Origin: AC-32 sp963717475
GTDB lineage: Bacteria; Actinomycetota; Thermoleophilia; Gaiellales; Gaiellaceae
Direction: 5' to 3'
Length of the DNA stretch: 64,000 bases
Assembly (NCBI GenBank): GCA_963717475.1
Contig: OY970337.1
Location: forward strand, 1,054,001 to 1,118,000
The notes beneath the pieces are model-generated. The model was not told where the DNA came from, made no database searches, and saw only the letters and a list, made by a program, of their open reading frames with translations. Positions 8,161 to 16,274 of the stretch are shown piece after piece (position 1 is the stretch's first letter; every line of letters starts with the position of its first letter). Made by a program: the position numbers and the translations under genes.

Positions 8161-9068
8161 GGCGCGGCCTCGACCGGCTCGGCGGCCGTGAGCACGAGCT
8201 CCATCAGCTCGCCGATCGCCTCCTGGATGTTCCCGTTCTCGATCACGGGCACGTCGTTCTTGCGCGCACGGCCGAGGATGTAGGTCTGGATCAGCCGGAT
8301 GTCCTCGAACGCGTCGAGGTACTTCTCGTAGGGCCGCACGCCCTCGGAGTCGCTGTCGCGGATCCAGAAGTGGCTCGCGTGCGCCTCCGCGTCGTCGATC
8401 GCGAGCACGCATTCGACCACGAGCGCGCCCTCGATCTTCGGAAGCATCCCCGGGACGAGGTGTACGCCCTCGAGCACGCACGACCAGCCCTCCTCGAGCG
8501 CTCGGTCGATCGCGGCGCGGACGCCGACCAGAACCTCGCGCGTCTGCTCGAGGAAGCCGTCGATCACGGCCTCGCCGCCGTCTTCGTCCTCGTCGGCGAT
8601 CGCGCGGCCGGCAGAGAAGCTCGAGTGGTGGATCGCCGGCATGAACTCCTGCGAGAAGAACGCGCGCATCGTCTGGCGGACGAAGTCGGTCGAGGTCACG
8701 CGGGTGATCCCGAGCCGGTAGGCGACGTCGGTCGCGACGGTCGACTTGCCCGTGCCCGTCGCGCCGCCGACGAGCAGGATGATCGGCAGGTCCAGGTCGT
8801 AGAGGGAGCGGTAGCGGCGCAGGCGGCGCATGGTGATGGTGCCGTCCTCGTGCCCAAGGGTTTCGAGCGCCACCTCCTCGAGGCGCTCGAGCGTCGTCGC
8901 CGGCCGGCCGCTCGCCGCAATGTCGGCCTCGACGGCGAGCGCGAGCTCGTAGGCCCGGTCGGCGCTCAGACCGGCGGCGATCAGCGCCCGCGCCATCAGG
9001 CCCTTCGAGAACGGCAGGCCGTCCTCGCCGCCGAACGGCATCGGCTGGCGGTAACGGCGGTCGGTCAC
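8157..9068 (-). CDS. 2-phosphoglycerate kinase
   Basis: 303 residues. An N-terminal ATP-cone-like domain (FSKGLMARALIAAGLSADRA) precedes a P-loop kinase with VGGATGTGKSTVA, an LGITRVTSTDFVRQTMR stretch, and VLEGVHLVPG. This architecture is that of methanogen 2-phosphoglycerate kinase, which makes 2,3-diphosphoglycerate from 2-phosphoglycerate and ATP. The coupled upstream gene encodes the next enzyme, cyclic 2,3-diphosphoglycerate synthetase, which strongly supports the assignment. It overlaps both neighbours by 4 bp. Confidence 0.85.
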   Translation of the reverse strand: MTDRRYRQPMPFGGEDGLPFSKGLMARALIAAGLSADRAYELALAVEADIAASGRPATTLERLEEVALETLGHEDGTITMRRLRRYRSLYDLDLPIILLVGGATGTGKSTVATDVAYRLGITRVTSTDFVRQTMRAFFSQEFMPAIHHSSFSAGRAIADEDEDGGEAVIDGFLEQTREVLVGVRAAIDRALEEGWSCVLEGVHLVPGMLPKIEGALVVECVLAIDDAEAHASHFWIRDSDSEGVRPYEKYLDAFEDIRLIQTYILGRARKNDVPVIENGNIQEAIGELMELVLTAAEPVEAAP

Positions 9069-10297
9069 TTAACTGCCACCTCAGGTATGAGCGCCAGCAG
9101 CTGCTCGTCGATCCCGTCGCCGACCAGCTCGTTGTCGGCGAAGACCAGTTCACGCCCTCGCTCGAGCGCAGCCTCGGCGACTACGTCGATCGCAGCCGCC
9201 TTGATCTCGACCAGGTAGACATCCGCGTCCACGCGCTCGAGCTCCGCGCGCAGCGACTCACGACGCGCGAGGTTGCCGGAGACGTGGACGACCTCGGCAC
9301 CGTGTTGCTCGGCCAGGTGCGCCGCGAGCGTCTCGTGCGCGAACACCGGGGCAGTCGTGAAGTACGCCACGCGGCGGCCGGAGACCGGCTCGACCGGCCG
9401 GGGCCGCAGCTCGACCGGCGCGACGGGCACGTCCTTGACCTCCGCGATCGCCTCGAGCAGCGGCCCGCTCGCGCCGCCGGTGACGACGACGAGATCGGAG
9501 ATCAGAATGCGGTACGCGTTCAGGTAGCCCGTCGCGACGTCGACGGGCTGCGAGGCGCTCGTGACGAGCACGCGCGCGTCGACCTCGACCGGCGGGATGG
9601 CCGCGCCGCTGCCGTCGAAGACGACCACGTCGGGCCGCCGCTCCGCCGCGAGCGCTGCGCCCGCGAGCACGTTCGACTCCCCGGGAGCCCCCGCGAGCCC
9701 TCCCCCGCAGCGCCGGCAGCCGACCGTCGGAACCCCGGCGAGCGCTGCCGTCTCGAGGTAGTCGGAGGCCGCGTGCCTGCCCGAGCGCGAGAGCTCGAGC
9801 AGGCGCTCCAGCGAGGGCCGGGCCTCGGCGAGCTCCGGCTCCGGAGGGCCGCCGCGGCCCATCGCGACCACGACCACCTCCCGTTCGCGGGCGAGCAGGC
9901 GCGCGAGGTGCCCGGTCACCGCGGTCTTGCCGACCCGCTTTCCCGTGCCGACCACGGCCAGCGACGGCAGCGCGAACGGCTCGAAGGCGGGTGGATCGAA
10001 GCGGAAGTCGGCGCCCTCGTACGGGAGCCCGAGCGCGAGCACCCGGCTTGCGAGCCGGAACCGCTCGCGCGGCCCGAGCACGGGCTCGTCCGAAAGGTCG
10101 ATCACGACCTCCGGCCCGAGCTCAGCGATACCCGCCTCGAGCGACTCGACGAGCGGCACCCCGTAGTCCTCACCGCCGCGAAGCTTCTCGCTTCCGCCCG
10201 CGAGCCAGGCGCCCACGACCTCGTGCGGCAGCGCGGCCAGCGCATCGCGCACGACGGGCGCGTAGTGCTCGCCGTCGATCACCGCGAGCGCCTTCAT
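9065..10297 (-). CDS. cpgS: Cyclic 2,3-diphosphoglycerate synthetase
   Basis: 410 residues starting MKALAVIDGEHYAPVVRDAL, typical for this family. The nucleotide-binding loop is VVGTGKRVGKTAVTGHLA near residue 130, followed by VVVVAMGRGGPPEPE, VVFDGSGAAIPPVEVD and LVTSASQPVDVATGY. It closes 2,3-diphosphoglycerate into the cyclic trianionic solute known from thermophilic methanogens, where it serves as thermoprotectant and phosphate/energy store. Its 4-bp overlaps with the kinase downstream and the phosphoesterase upstream define one translational unit. Confidence 0.85.
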   Translation of the reverse strand: MKALAVIDGEHYAPVVRDALAALPHEVVGAWLAGGSEKLRGGEDYGVPLVESLEAGIAELGPEVVIDLSDEPVLGPRERFRLASRVLALGLPYEGADFRFDPPAFEPFALPSLAVVGTGKRVGKTAVTGHLARLLAREREVVVVAMGRGGPPEPELAEARPSLERLLELSRSGRHAASDYLETAALAGVPTVGCRRCGGGLAGAPGESNVLAGAALAAERRPDVVVFDGSGAAIPPVEVDARVLVTSASQPVDVATGYLNAYRILISDLVVVTGGASGPLLEAIAEVKDVPVAPVELRPRPVEPVSGRRVAYFTTAPVFAHETLAAHLAEQHGAEVVHVSGNLARRESLRAELERVDADVYLVEIKAAAIDVVAEAALERGRELVFADNELVGDGIDEQLLALIPEVAVK

Positions 10298-11097
10298 GTG
10301 CGAGCCGTCACCTCGTTCTCGATCCGCGTCGTGTACTTCTCGAACGCCAGCGTCTCCGTCGAGAACTGGATGATCCGCTCTTCGCCGTGGAACGGGTACT
10401 TGCGCCAGACGTCCACGTGCCGGTCGGCGATCTCGATGACGTTGTAGCAGGGCCGCGTCTTGCCGCGGAGCCGCCGTGACGAGACCGTGCCGGCGTTGAC
10501 GACGAACAGGTTCTCGAGCCGCCATGCATAGGGGACGTGCTTGTGCCCGGAAAGGACGAGATCGACCCCCGCGCGCTGCAGGCACTCGATGCAGTCGCCC
10601 GCGTCGTAGACGACGTTGCGCTCGCGCCCGGTGCCCGGAACCGGCAGCAGGTGGTGGTGCAGCACGAAGATCCGGATCTCGTCCGGATCGGACTGGGAGA
10701 ACTGCTCCTCGATCCAGCGGTAGCGCCCGCGCCCGATCTGCCCGTGGTCGAGATCGGGCTCGGTCGAGTCGACGGCCACGACAGTGACGCCTTCGCGCCT
10801 GAGCACCGAGCTGCGGTCGCCGAACATGTCCTCGAAGTGGACGTAGCCGACATTGCGCGAATCGTGGTTGCCGGGGATCACCACGACCGACTCGCACTCG
10901 ATCCGGTCCATGTAGCCCTTCGCCTGCGCGTACTCGTGCTTGAAGCCGAACGTCGTCAGGTCGCCCGAGCAGATGACGATGTCCGGCCCGAGCTCGTTGA
11001 TCTCGTTCACGGCCCGGTCCAGCAGGTTCGGGACGAAGTCGGGCCCCCCGCAATGGATGTCCGAGATATGCGCGATCGTCAACGCGCGGCCTTCCAT
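10294..11097 (-). CDS. Calcineurin-like metallophosphoesterase
   Basis: 267 residues with all five phosphoesterase metal-binding blocks: DIHCG (residue ~13), SGDLTTFG, PGNHDSRN, LHHHLLP and SGHKHVPYA. Cytoplasmic, no signal peptide. A TACACT box lies 8 nt before the ATG. The 4-bp overlap with cpgS suggests it acts in the same pathway; hydrolysis of cyclic or linear diphosphoglycerate would fit, but that is inference. A cyclic-nucleotide phosphodiesterase is the main alternative. Confidence 0.8.
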   Translation of the reverse strand: MEGRALTIAHISDIHCGGPDFVPNLLDRAVNEINELGPDIVICSGDLTTFGFKHEYAQAKGYMDRIECESVVVIPGNHDSRNVGYVHFEDMFGDRSSVLRREGVTVVAVDSTEPDLDHGQIGRGRYRWIEEQFSQSDPDEIRIFVLHHHLLPVPGTGRERNVVYDAGDCIECLQRAGVDLVLSGHKHVPYAWRLENLFVVNAGTVSSRRLRGKTRPCYNVIEIADRHVDVWRKYPFHGEERIIQFSTETLAFEKYTTRIENEVTART

Positions 11098-11130
11098 CTG
11101 CGCGAAGTGTAGAGCCGGACTGGCGGAGGG

Positions 11131-12120
11131 CTAGAAGATCCCGCTTATGGGCCAGTAGCAGGCAGCCGCGACGAGCCCCGCCGCAGGGATCGTCAGCAGC
11201 CACGCGGAAACGATGTTCCCGGCCACGCCCCAGCGCACGGCGGAGAGCCGCCTGGTCGCGCCGGAGCCCATCACGGCGCCCGAGATCACGTGCGTCGTCG
11301 AGAGCGGGTAGCCGAGGCGGGTGGCGACGTAGATGGTCGCGCCGCCCGTGATCTGCGCCGCGAACCCGCTCGCGGGCTCCATGTTGACCACGCGCTGGCC
11401 GAGGGTGCGCATGATCCGCCAGCCGCCGACGTAGGTGCCCGCGCCGATGGCGAGGCCCGCCGACACGATCACCCAGGTCGGGATGTAGAAGTGAGAGAGG
11501 TGCCCGCTCTCGAAGAGCGCGAGCGCGATCACGCCCATCGTCTTCTGTGCGTCGTTCGCGCCGTGGGTGAACGCGACCCACGTCCCGGACGCGAGCTGGC
11601 CGAGCCGGAAGGTGCGGTTCGCCGCTCCCGGCGTGATCCAGACGAGCAGCCAGTAGATCGCGAGCAGGAGAGCGAACGCGCCCGCGAAGGCGACGGCCGG
11701 GGCCACGACCGCCGGAATCGCCACGCTGTGCACGAGGCCGTGCCACTGCACGCCTTCGAGCCCGGACTGGGCGAGCGCGGCCCCGACCAGCCCGCCGATC
11801 AGGGCGTGGGACGAGCTCGACGGCAGGCCGAGCCGCCACGTGATCAGGTTCCAGACGATCGCCCCGATCAGGGCCGCGAGGATCGTCTTCTCGTTCGCGA
11901 GGCCGGTGTCGATGATCCCCTTCCCGACCGTCTTCGCCACCGCAGTCGTCACGAATGCGCCGGCCAGGTTGGCGACCGCGGCGACGAGAACCGCGAGTCG
12001 TGGAGAGAGCGCCCGCGTCGAGACCGAGGTGGCGACGGCGTTCGCGGTGTCGTGGAAGCCGTTCGTGAAATCGAAGCCGAGGGCGACGACCACGACGACG
12101 ACGAGCAGGACGTTGTCCAT
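11131..12120 (-). CDS. pit: PiT-family inorganic phosphate permease
   Basis: 329 residues and about 10 membrane segments. The duplicated PiT signature is present: GFHDTANAVATSVSTRAL near the N-terminus and FTHGANDAQKTMGVIAL in the second half, plus PSSSSHALIGGLVGAAL. It imports phosphate (as metal-phosphate) with protons. It lies 6 bp downstream of its DUF47 partner and 33 bp upstream of the diphosphoglycerate genes on the same strand. Confidence 0.9.
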   Translation of the reverse strand: MDNVLLVVVVVVALGFDFTNGFHDTANAVATSVSTRALSPRLAVLVAAVANLAGAFVTTAVAKTVGKGIIDTGLANEKTILAALIGAIVWNLITWRLGLPSSSSHALIGGLVGAALAQSGLEGVQWHGLVHSVAIPAVVAPAVAFAGAFALLLAIYWLLVWITPGAANRTFRLGQLASGTWVAFTHGANDAQKTMGVIALALFESGHLSHFYIPTWVIVSAGLAIGAGTYVGGWRIMRTLGQRVVNMEPASGFAAQITGGATIYVATRLGYPLSTTHVISGAVMGSGATRRLSAVRWGVAGNIVSAWLLTIPAAGLVAAACYWPISGIF

Positions 12121-12126
12121 GCCGCG

Positions 12127-12750
12127 CTAGCGGTTCTTGACCAAGATCGCCTCGAGCACGTCGGCCGCGTTCTCGAGCGCATCGACTGCCTCTTCGAGCC
12201 GCTCGTGAATGTCTTTCCAGCGGATGATCGCCTTCGCGTCCTCCGTGTTCGCGAACAGCTCGGCGACCGCGTCGCGGACGAGCTGGTCGCCCTCGTCCTC
12301 GAGCTCGCGCAGCGCATCGAGCTGGTCGCTCGAGTCGCGGAAGCCGTCCAGCCGGTTGATCGCCTCGTCGAGCTTGGTCGCCGCGCGCAGGATCACCTCG
12401 GCCTGCGAGCGCGCCTTGTCTGGCACGCGCTCGACGCCGTAGATGGCGAGGTTGTCCGCCGCCTCGTCGATGTGGTCGCAGATGTCGTCGAGGGCGCCTG
12501 CAAGCCGGTACATGTCGTCCCGGTCGAACGGCGTCACGAAGGTGCTGTTCAGCAGCAGCACGACCTCGTGCGTGAGCCGGTCGCCCTCGTGCTCGCGGTC
12601 CTTGATCTGCTTCATCAGGTCGTCACCGTTCTCCGGGAAGCGCTCGAGCAGCTCGACCAGGAGGCGGGAGATCTCGACCGTGTTCGCCGAGGCGTCGCAG
12701 TAGAGCGTGAAGAACTCCTGTTTCTTGGGAGTGAGCCGGACGCGGGCCAT
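12127..12750 (-). CDS. DUF47/PhoU-like Pit accessory protein
   Basis: 207 residues, all helical: FFTLYCDASANTVEISRLL, DREHEGDRLTHEVVLLLN, TPFDRDDMYRLAGALDDICD and IIRWKDIHERLEEAVDALE match the Pit accessory family. It is thought to gate or assist the PiT permease, whose gene is 6 bp downstream. It starts the likely phosphate/diphosphoglycerate operon running to glpX. Confidence 0.85.
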   Translation of the reverse strand: MARVRLTPKKQEFFTLYCDASANTVEISRLLVELLERFPENGDDLMKQIKDREHEGDRLTHEVVLLLNSTFVTPFDRDDMYRLAGALDDICDHIDEAADNLAIYGVERVPDKARSQAEVILRAATKLDEAINRLDGFRDSSDQLDALRELEDEGDQLVRDAVAELFANTEDAKAIIRWKDIHERLEEAVDALENAADVLEAILVKNR

Positions 12751-12811
12751 GCCGAGGCGCTTCTACCACGGACGGCGGGCCGAGCGCGTCCGCACCCGCT
12801 GCTACCCTCTT

Positions 12812-13183
12812 GTGCGGGTGGCAGAACTCGCCCATTTCCAGGTGTATTGCGGGGACGGGGTGCCGCGCTTCCAGAACGACGCCGAGCGCGAGTGCGCCAA
12901 GATCCTCGACTACTACCGCGTCCCGTGGAGCTACGAGCCGCGGACCTTCGTGCTCGAGCAGGACGAGGAGGGCCGCATCGTCGAGGCGTTCACGCCGGAC
13001 TTCTACCTCCCGGAGCAGGATCTGTTCCTGGAGATCACCGTCATGAAGCAGCGGCTCGTGACCCGCAAGAACCGCAAGCTCCGGAAGCTGCGCGAGCGCT
13101 ACCCCGGCATCCAGGTCAAGCTTTTCTACAAGCGCGACATCGAGCGGCTGGCCCAGCGATTCCGCCTCGATCTGGCGTCATAG
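12812..13183 (+). CDS. Small protein with restriction-endonuclease-like features
   Basis: 123 residues from GTG 12812 (GTG 12818 also possible). A -10-like TACCCT at 12803-12808 lies just upstream. The order of elements AERECAKILDYYRV, WSYEPRTFVL, TPDFYLPEQDLFLEIT and VKLFYKRD resembles the PD-(D/E)XK fold with Asp in TPDF and Glu in LEIT, though the usual Lys after Glu is missing. The stop overlaps the beginning of the phosphoribosyltransferase reading frame. Function unproven. Confidence 0.65.
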   Translation: MRVAELAHFQVYCGDGVPRFQNDAERECAKILDYYRVPWSYEPRTFVLEQDEEGRIVEAFTPDFYLPEQDLFLEITVMKQRLVTRKNRKLRKLRERYPGIQVKLFYKRDIERLAQRFRLDLAS

Positions 13184-13704
13184 ACGTCGGGGACGTCTTC
13201 CTGGGTGCGGACGAGATCCGCATGCGCGTGCGCGAGCTCGGCGCCCAGATCGCCGCCGACTACGGGTCGCGCGACCTGCTGCTCGTCGCGCTCCTGAAGG
13301 CCAGCTTCGTCTTCCTCGCCGACCTCTCGAGATCCATCCCGACCCTTCATCAGCTCGATTTCGTCGAGCTTGCCGGCTACGACGGCGCGGCGACCGGAGG
13401 CCACACCGGAGTGCGAATCCTCCAAGACACGGCGATCCCGGTGACCGGGCTCGACGTCCTGCTCGTCGAGGACGTGGTCGACACCGGGCTGACGCTGAAC
13501 TACCTCTGCAAGCAGCTCGAGCTCCGAGGTCCGGCGAGCCTGCGTGTCGTCACGCTGCTCGACCGCCCCTACCGCCGTCTCGTGGAGGATCTCCCGGTCG
13601 ACTACGTCGGCTTCACTGTTCCGGACGAGTTCTTCGTGGGCTACGGCTTCGACCTGGACGAGCGCTGGCGCAACCTGCCGGATCTCCACCTCGCCCACAC
13701 CTAG
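13180..13704 (+). CDS. hpt: Hypoxanthine phosphoribosyltransferase, no canonical start codon
   Basis: About 174 residues. Purine-salvage enzyme making IMP/GMP from hypoxanthine/guanine and PRPP. Domain is intact: FLGADEIRMRVRELGAQIAADY, the LLKASFVFLADL pyrophosphate loop, the PRPP motif VLLVEDVVDTGLTL and VPDEFFVGYGFDLDERWRNL. No ATG, GTG or TTG occurs in frame from 12961 to 13221. Candidates are ATA at 13180, overlapping the preceding TAG as ATAG; ATT at 13159; or ATG at 13222, which would delete the first conserved strand. I placed the start at ATA by analogy with coupled ATGA overlaps. Confidence 0.8.
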   Translation: MDVGDVFLGADEIRMRVRELGAQIAADYGSRDLLLVALLKASFVFLADLSRSIPTLHQLDFVELAGYDGAATGGHTGVRILQDTAIPVTGLDVLLVEDVVDTGLTLNYLCKQLELRGPASLRVVTLLDRPYRRLVEDLPVDYVGFTVPDEFFVGYGFDLDERWRNLPDLHLAHT

Positions 13705-13712
13705 GACAAAAG

Positions 13713-13741
13713 TTTAGGCAAGCCTAAATTCCGGCTAGACT
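13713..13741 (+). promoter_or_regulatory. mntH promoter with DtxR/MntR-type operator
   Basis: TTTAGGCAAGCCTAAA (13713-13728) is a 7+7 bp perfect inverted repeat closely matching the DtxR/IdeR/MntR operator core. TAGACT at 13736-13741 is the likely -10, placing the box over the -35. The start GTG at 13748 is 6 nt after the -10, so the transcript is leaderless. Metal-dependent repression of the Mn/Fe importer is the straightforward reading. Confidence 0.75.
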
Positions 13742-13747
13742 GGGACC

Positions 13748-15040
13748 GTGATGGCGACACGGTCAGAGGCGGTCGCCACCGGGGAGGTTCAGGAAGCGCA
13801 GAACGCGCTGCGCGGCTACCCGCAGAAGCCGCTTCGGATCCTGCCGTTCCTCGGGCCGGCGTTCGTCGCCTGCATCGCGTACATCGACCCCGGCAACTTT
13901 GCGACCAACATCGCGGCCGGCTCGAAGTTCGGCTACACGCTCGCCTGGGTGATCGTCGCCTCGAGCCTGATGGCGATGCTGATTCAGCTGCTCTCGGCGA
14001 AGCTCGGGATCGCCACGGGACGCAACCTCCCGGAGATGTGCCGCGAGCGCTTCTCCCGGCCGACCACCCTCGCCCTCTGGGTGCAGGCGGAGCTGATCGC
14101 AATGGCGACCGACCTGGCGGAGTTCCTGGGCGCAGCGCTCGGCTTCCACCTGCTCCTGGGCATCGCGCTCTTCCCCGCAGCGCTCCTGACCGGTGTCGCG
14201 ACGTTTCTGATCCTCGGGCTGCAGCGCTTCGGCCTGCGTGCGTTCGAAGCGGTGATCGCCGGCTTCGTGGCCGCGATCGGCGCCTGCTACCTCGCCGAGC
14301 TCTACTACGCGCACCCGCCGCTCGGCACCGTCGGCCTGCACATGGTCAAGCCGGAGTTCCAGGGCAGTGAGTCCGTGCTGCTGGCGGTCGGGATCATCGG
14401 CGCGACGGTGATGCCGCACGTGATCTACCTCCACTCGGCGCTCACCCAGAACCGGGTCGTGCCGCAGAACGACGCCGAGGCACACCGGCTCTACGGCTAC
14501 ACGAAGATCGACGTGGTCATCGCGATGACGATCGCGGGCCTGATCAACCTCTCGATGCTCGTGATGGCGGCGAGCACCTTCTTCCGCTCCGGCCTGCACG
14601 ACGTCACCTCGCTCGTGACCGCCCACAAGACGCTCGTCCCGGTCCTCGGCGGCGCCTCCGGGACGCTCTTCGCGCTCGCGCTGCTCGCGTCAGGGCTCTC
14701 GAGCGCGACCGTCGGCACGCTCTCCGGCCAGGTGGTGATGCAGGGCTTCATCCACCGCCGGATCCCGATCTTCGTGCGCCGGCTGCTGACGATGCTGCCC
14801 GCCCTCCTCGTCGCGGCGATCGGGCTCAATCCGTCGCGGACGCTCGTGCTCAGCCAGGTCGTGCTCTCGTTCGGGATCCCATTCGCGCTCGTGCCGCTCG
14901 TGTGGTTCACGAGCCGGCGCGAGATCATGGGCACGCTCGTCAACCGCCGGCTGACGACGGCAGTCGCGACTCTCGTCGCCGCGATGATCTCGGCGCTGAA
15001 CGTCTACCTGCTCGGCCAGACGTTCCTTGGCGGGCGCTAG
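13748..15040 (+). CDS. mntH: Nramp-family Mn2+/Fe2+ transporter MntH
   Basis: 430 residues, about 11 membrane helices. The metal-binding motif of helix 1 is present as YIDPGNFATNIAAGS (DPGN), and helix 6 carries MPHVIYLHSALTQNR (MPH). The family imports divalent manganese or iron with protons. Starts GTG-ATG; GTG 13748 fits the leaderless promoter, ATG 13751 is equally possible. The 3' end runs against the M23 peptidase gene. Confidence 0.9.
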   Translation: MMATRSEAVATGEVQEAQNALRGYPQKPLRILPFLGPAFVACIAYIDPGNFATNIAAGSKFGYTLAWVIVASSLMAMLIQLLSAKLGIATGRNLPEMCRERFSRPTTLALWVQAELIAMATDLAEFLGAALGFHLLLGIALFPAALLTGVATFLILGLQRFGLRAFEAVIAGFVAAIGACYLAELYYAHPPLGTVGLHMVKPEFQGSESVLLAVGIIGATVMPHVIYLHSALTQNRVVPQNDAEAHRLYGYTKIDVVIAMTIAGLINLSMLVMAASTFFRSGLHDVTSLVTAHKTLVPVLGGASGTLFALALLASGLSSATVGTLSGQVVMQGFIHRRIPIFVRRLLTMLPALLVAAIGLNPSRTLVLSQVVLSFGIPFALVPLVWFTSRREIMGTLVNRRLTTAVATLVAAMISALNVYLLGQTFLGGR

Positions 15041-16214
15041 AGGTAGCGGCCAGCGGGTCGACCGGGGCTCCGTTCACGCGCACCTCGAAGTGGAGGTGCG
15101 GCCCGAAGCAGTGGCCCGTGCAGCCCACGTATCCGACCACCTGGCCCTGGGAGACCACCTGGCCCAGGGAGACGGCGATCCGCGACTGGTGCCCGTACGC
15201 CGTCGAGAGCCCGTTCCCGTGGTCGATCGCGACCAGGTTGCCGTAGCCGCTCATCCAGCCGGCGTAGACGACTTTCCCGGAGGCAGCCGCGTGGATCGGC
15301 GTCCCCATCGGCACGCCGATGTCGATGCCTTCGTGCATCCGTCCCCAGCGCATGCCGAACGGGCTCGTCACCGGGCCGCTCACCGGCCAGATGAAGCCTG
15401 CGCCGGACGGCGGGCCCGGGTGGTAGGAGCTCGCGCCGCTCAGCCGTGAGGCCAGCTGTGCGCTCGCCTGCGCGAGCCCGGCCGCCTCGTGCACGTACTC
15501 GCGCTTGCTCTCCGTGACCGCGACGAGGCTCTCGTGCTTGTTCTGCCGTGCCGCCGCCAGGCCGTGCTGCTCGGCCAGGAGCGTCTCCCGCGCAGAGCGC
15601 ACCTGCTCGCGGCGCACGTCGATCGTGTGGGTCTCCGACGCGACGGCTGCGCGAAAGACCTTCGTGCGCTCGCGCTGGGCGCGCGCCTCGACCTTGGCCG
15701 AGCCCACCTCTCCGGCGATGCGCTCGTCCTGGTGGCTGAGCGCATCCAGGTACTCCGCCTGTGAGATCAGGTCGGAGAAGCTCTTCGCGGAGAGAAGCAC
15801 GTCGAGGTCGGTCGGCTCGCCGTTCTCGTAGATGTCGACCAGTCGGCCGTCGAGTCGCTCGACGGTGATGTCGTACTGGTGCCGGAAGGAGAAGTAGCGC
15901 TCGGTCTCGACTTTGAAGAGCTCATTCAGCTTGTCGAGCTTCTCCTGGTGGAGCGCGAGGTCGCGCTCGATCGTGACGAGACGTGCCGAGACGTCTCCCA
16001 CCTCGCGGGAGAGCGACTGGATCCTGGAGTTGACGCCCGCGATCTGCGCCGCGAGCTCGCGCCGGCGCCGGTCGGCCCAGGCGATCTTCGCCTGCACCCG
16101 GTGCAGCCGCGCGTCGATCGCGCTCTTGCGGCCCGAGGTGCCACCTCCGCCGCTCGCGGGCAGGGCGAGGAGGACGAGCAGGGCCGCGGCGATCGGAACC
16201 AGGCGTCGGGCCAT
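14940..16214 (-). CDS. Secreted M23 murein endopeptidase with N-terminal coiled coil (EnvC-like)
   Basis: 424 residues as read. Signal peptide (VPIAAALLVLLALPASGGGG), long coiled coil of ~230 residues, then LytM/M23 domain: GPVTSPFGMRWGRMHEGIDIG with the first zinc His/Asp, YGNLVAIDHGNGLSTAYGH, and HCFGPHLHFEVRVNG. It cleaves peptidoglycan peptides or activates amidases at division. The last ~30 residues lie antisense to mntH. If one G were missing near 15050, the frame would end VDPLGRYL at 15037, which is the usual family end; so the C-terminus may be a frameshift artefact. Confidence 0.85.
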   Translation of the reverse strand: MARRLVPIAAALLVLLALPASGGGGTSGRKSAIDARLHRVQAKIAWADRRRRELAAQIAGVNSRIQSLSREVGDVSARLVTIERDLALHQEKLDKLNELFKVETERYFSFRHQYDITVERLDGRLVDIYENGEPTDLDVLLSAKSFSDLISQAEYLDALSHQDERIAGEVGSAKVEARAQRERTKVFRAAVASETHTIDVRREQVRSARETLLAEQHGLAAARQNKHESLVAVTESKREYVHEAAGLAQASAQLASRLSGASSYHPGPPSGAGFIWPVSGPVTSPFGMRWGRMHEGIDIGVPMGTPIHAAASGKVVYAGWMSGYGNLVAIDHGNGLSTAYGHQSRIAVSLGQVVSQGQVVGYVGCTGHCFGPHLHFEVRVNGAPVDPLAATSSARQGTSGRAGRRSAPRSSRRRESRLPSSAGG

Positions 16215-16274
16215 CGGGATAGGGCTTTCGTCAGACGGGCAGGCGTCCCTGCGCCTCTCTACTGAACCATTGGG

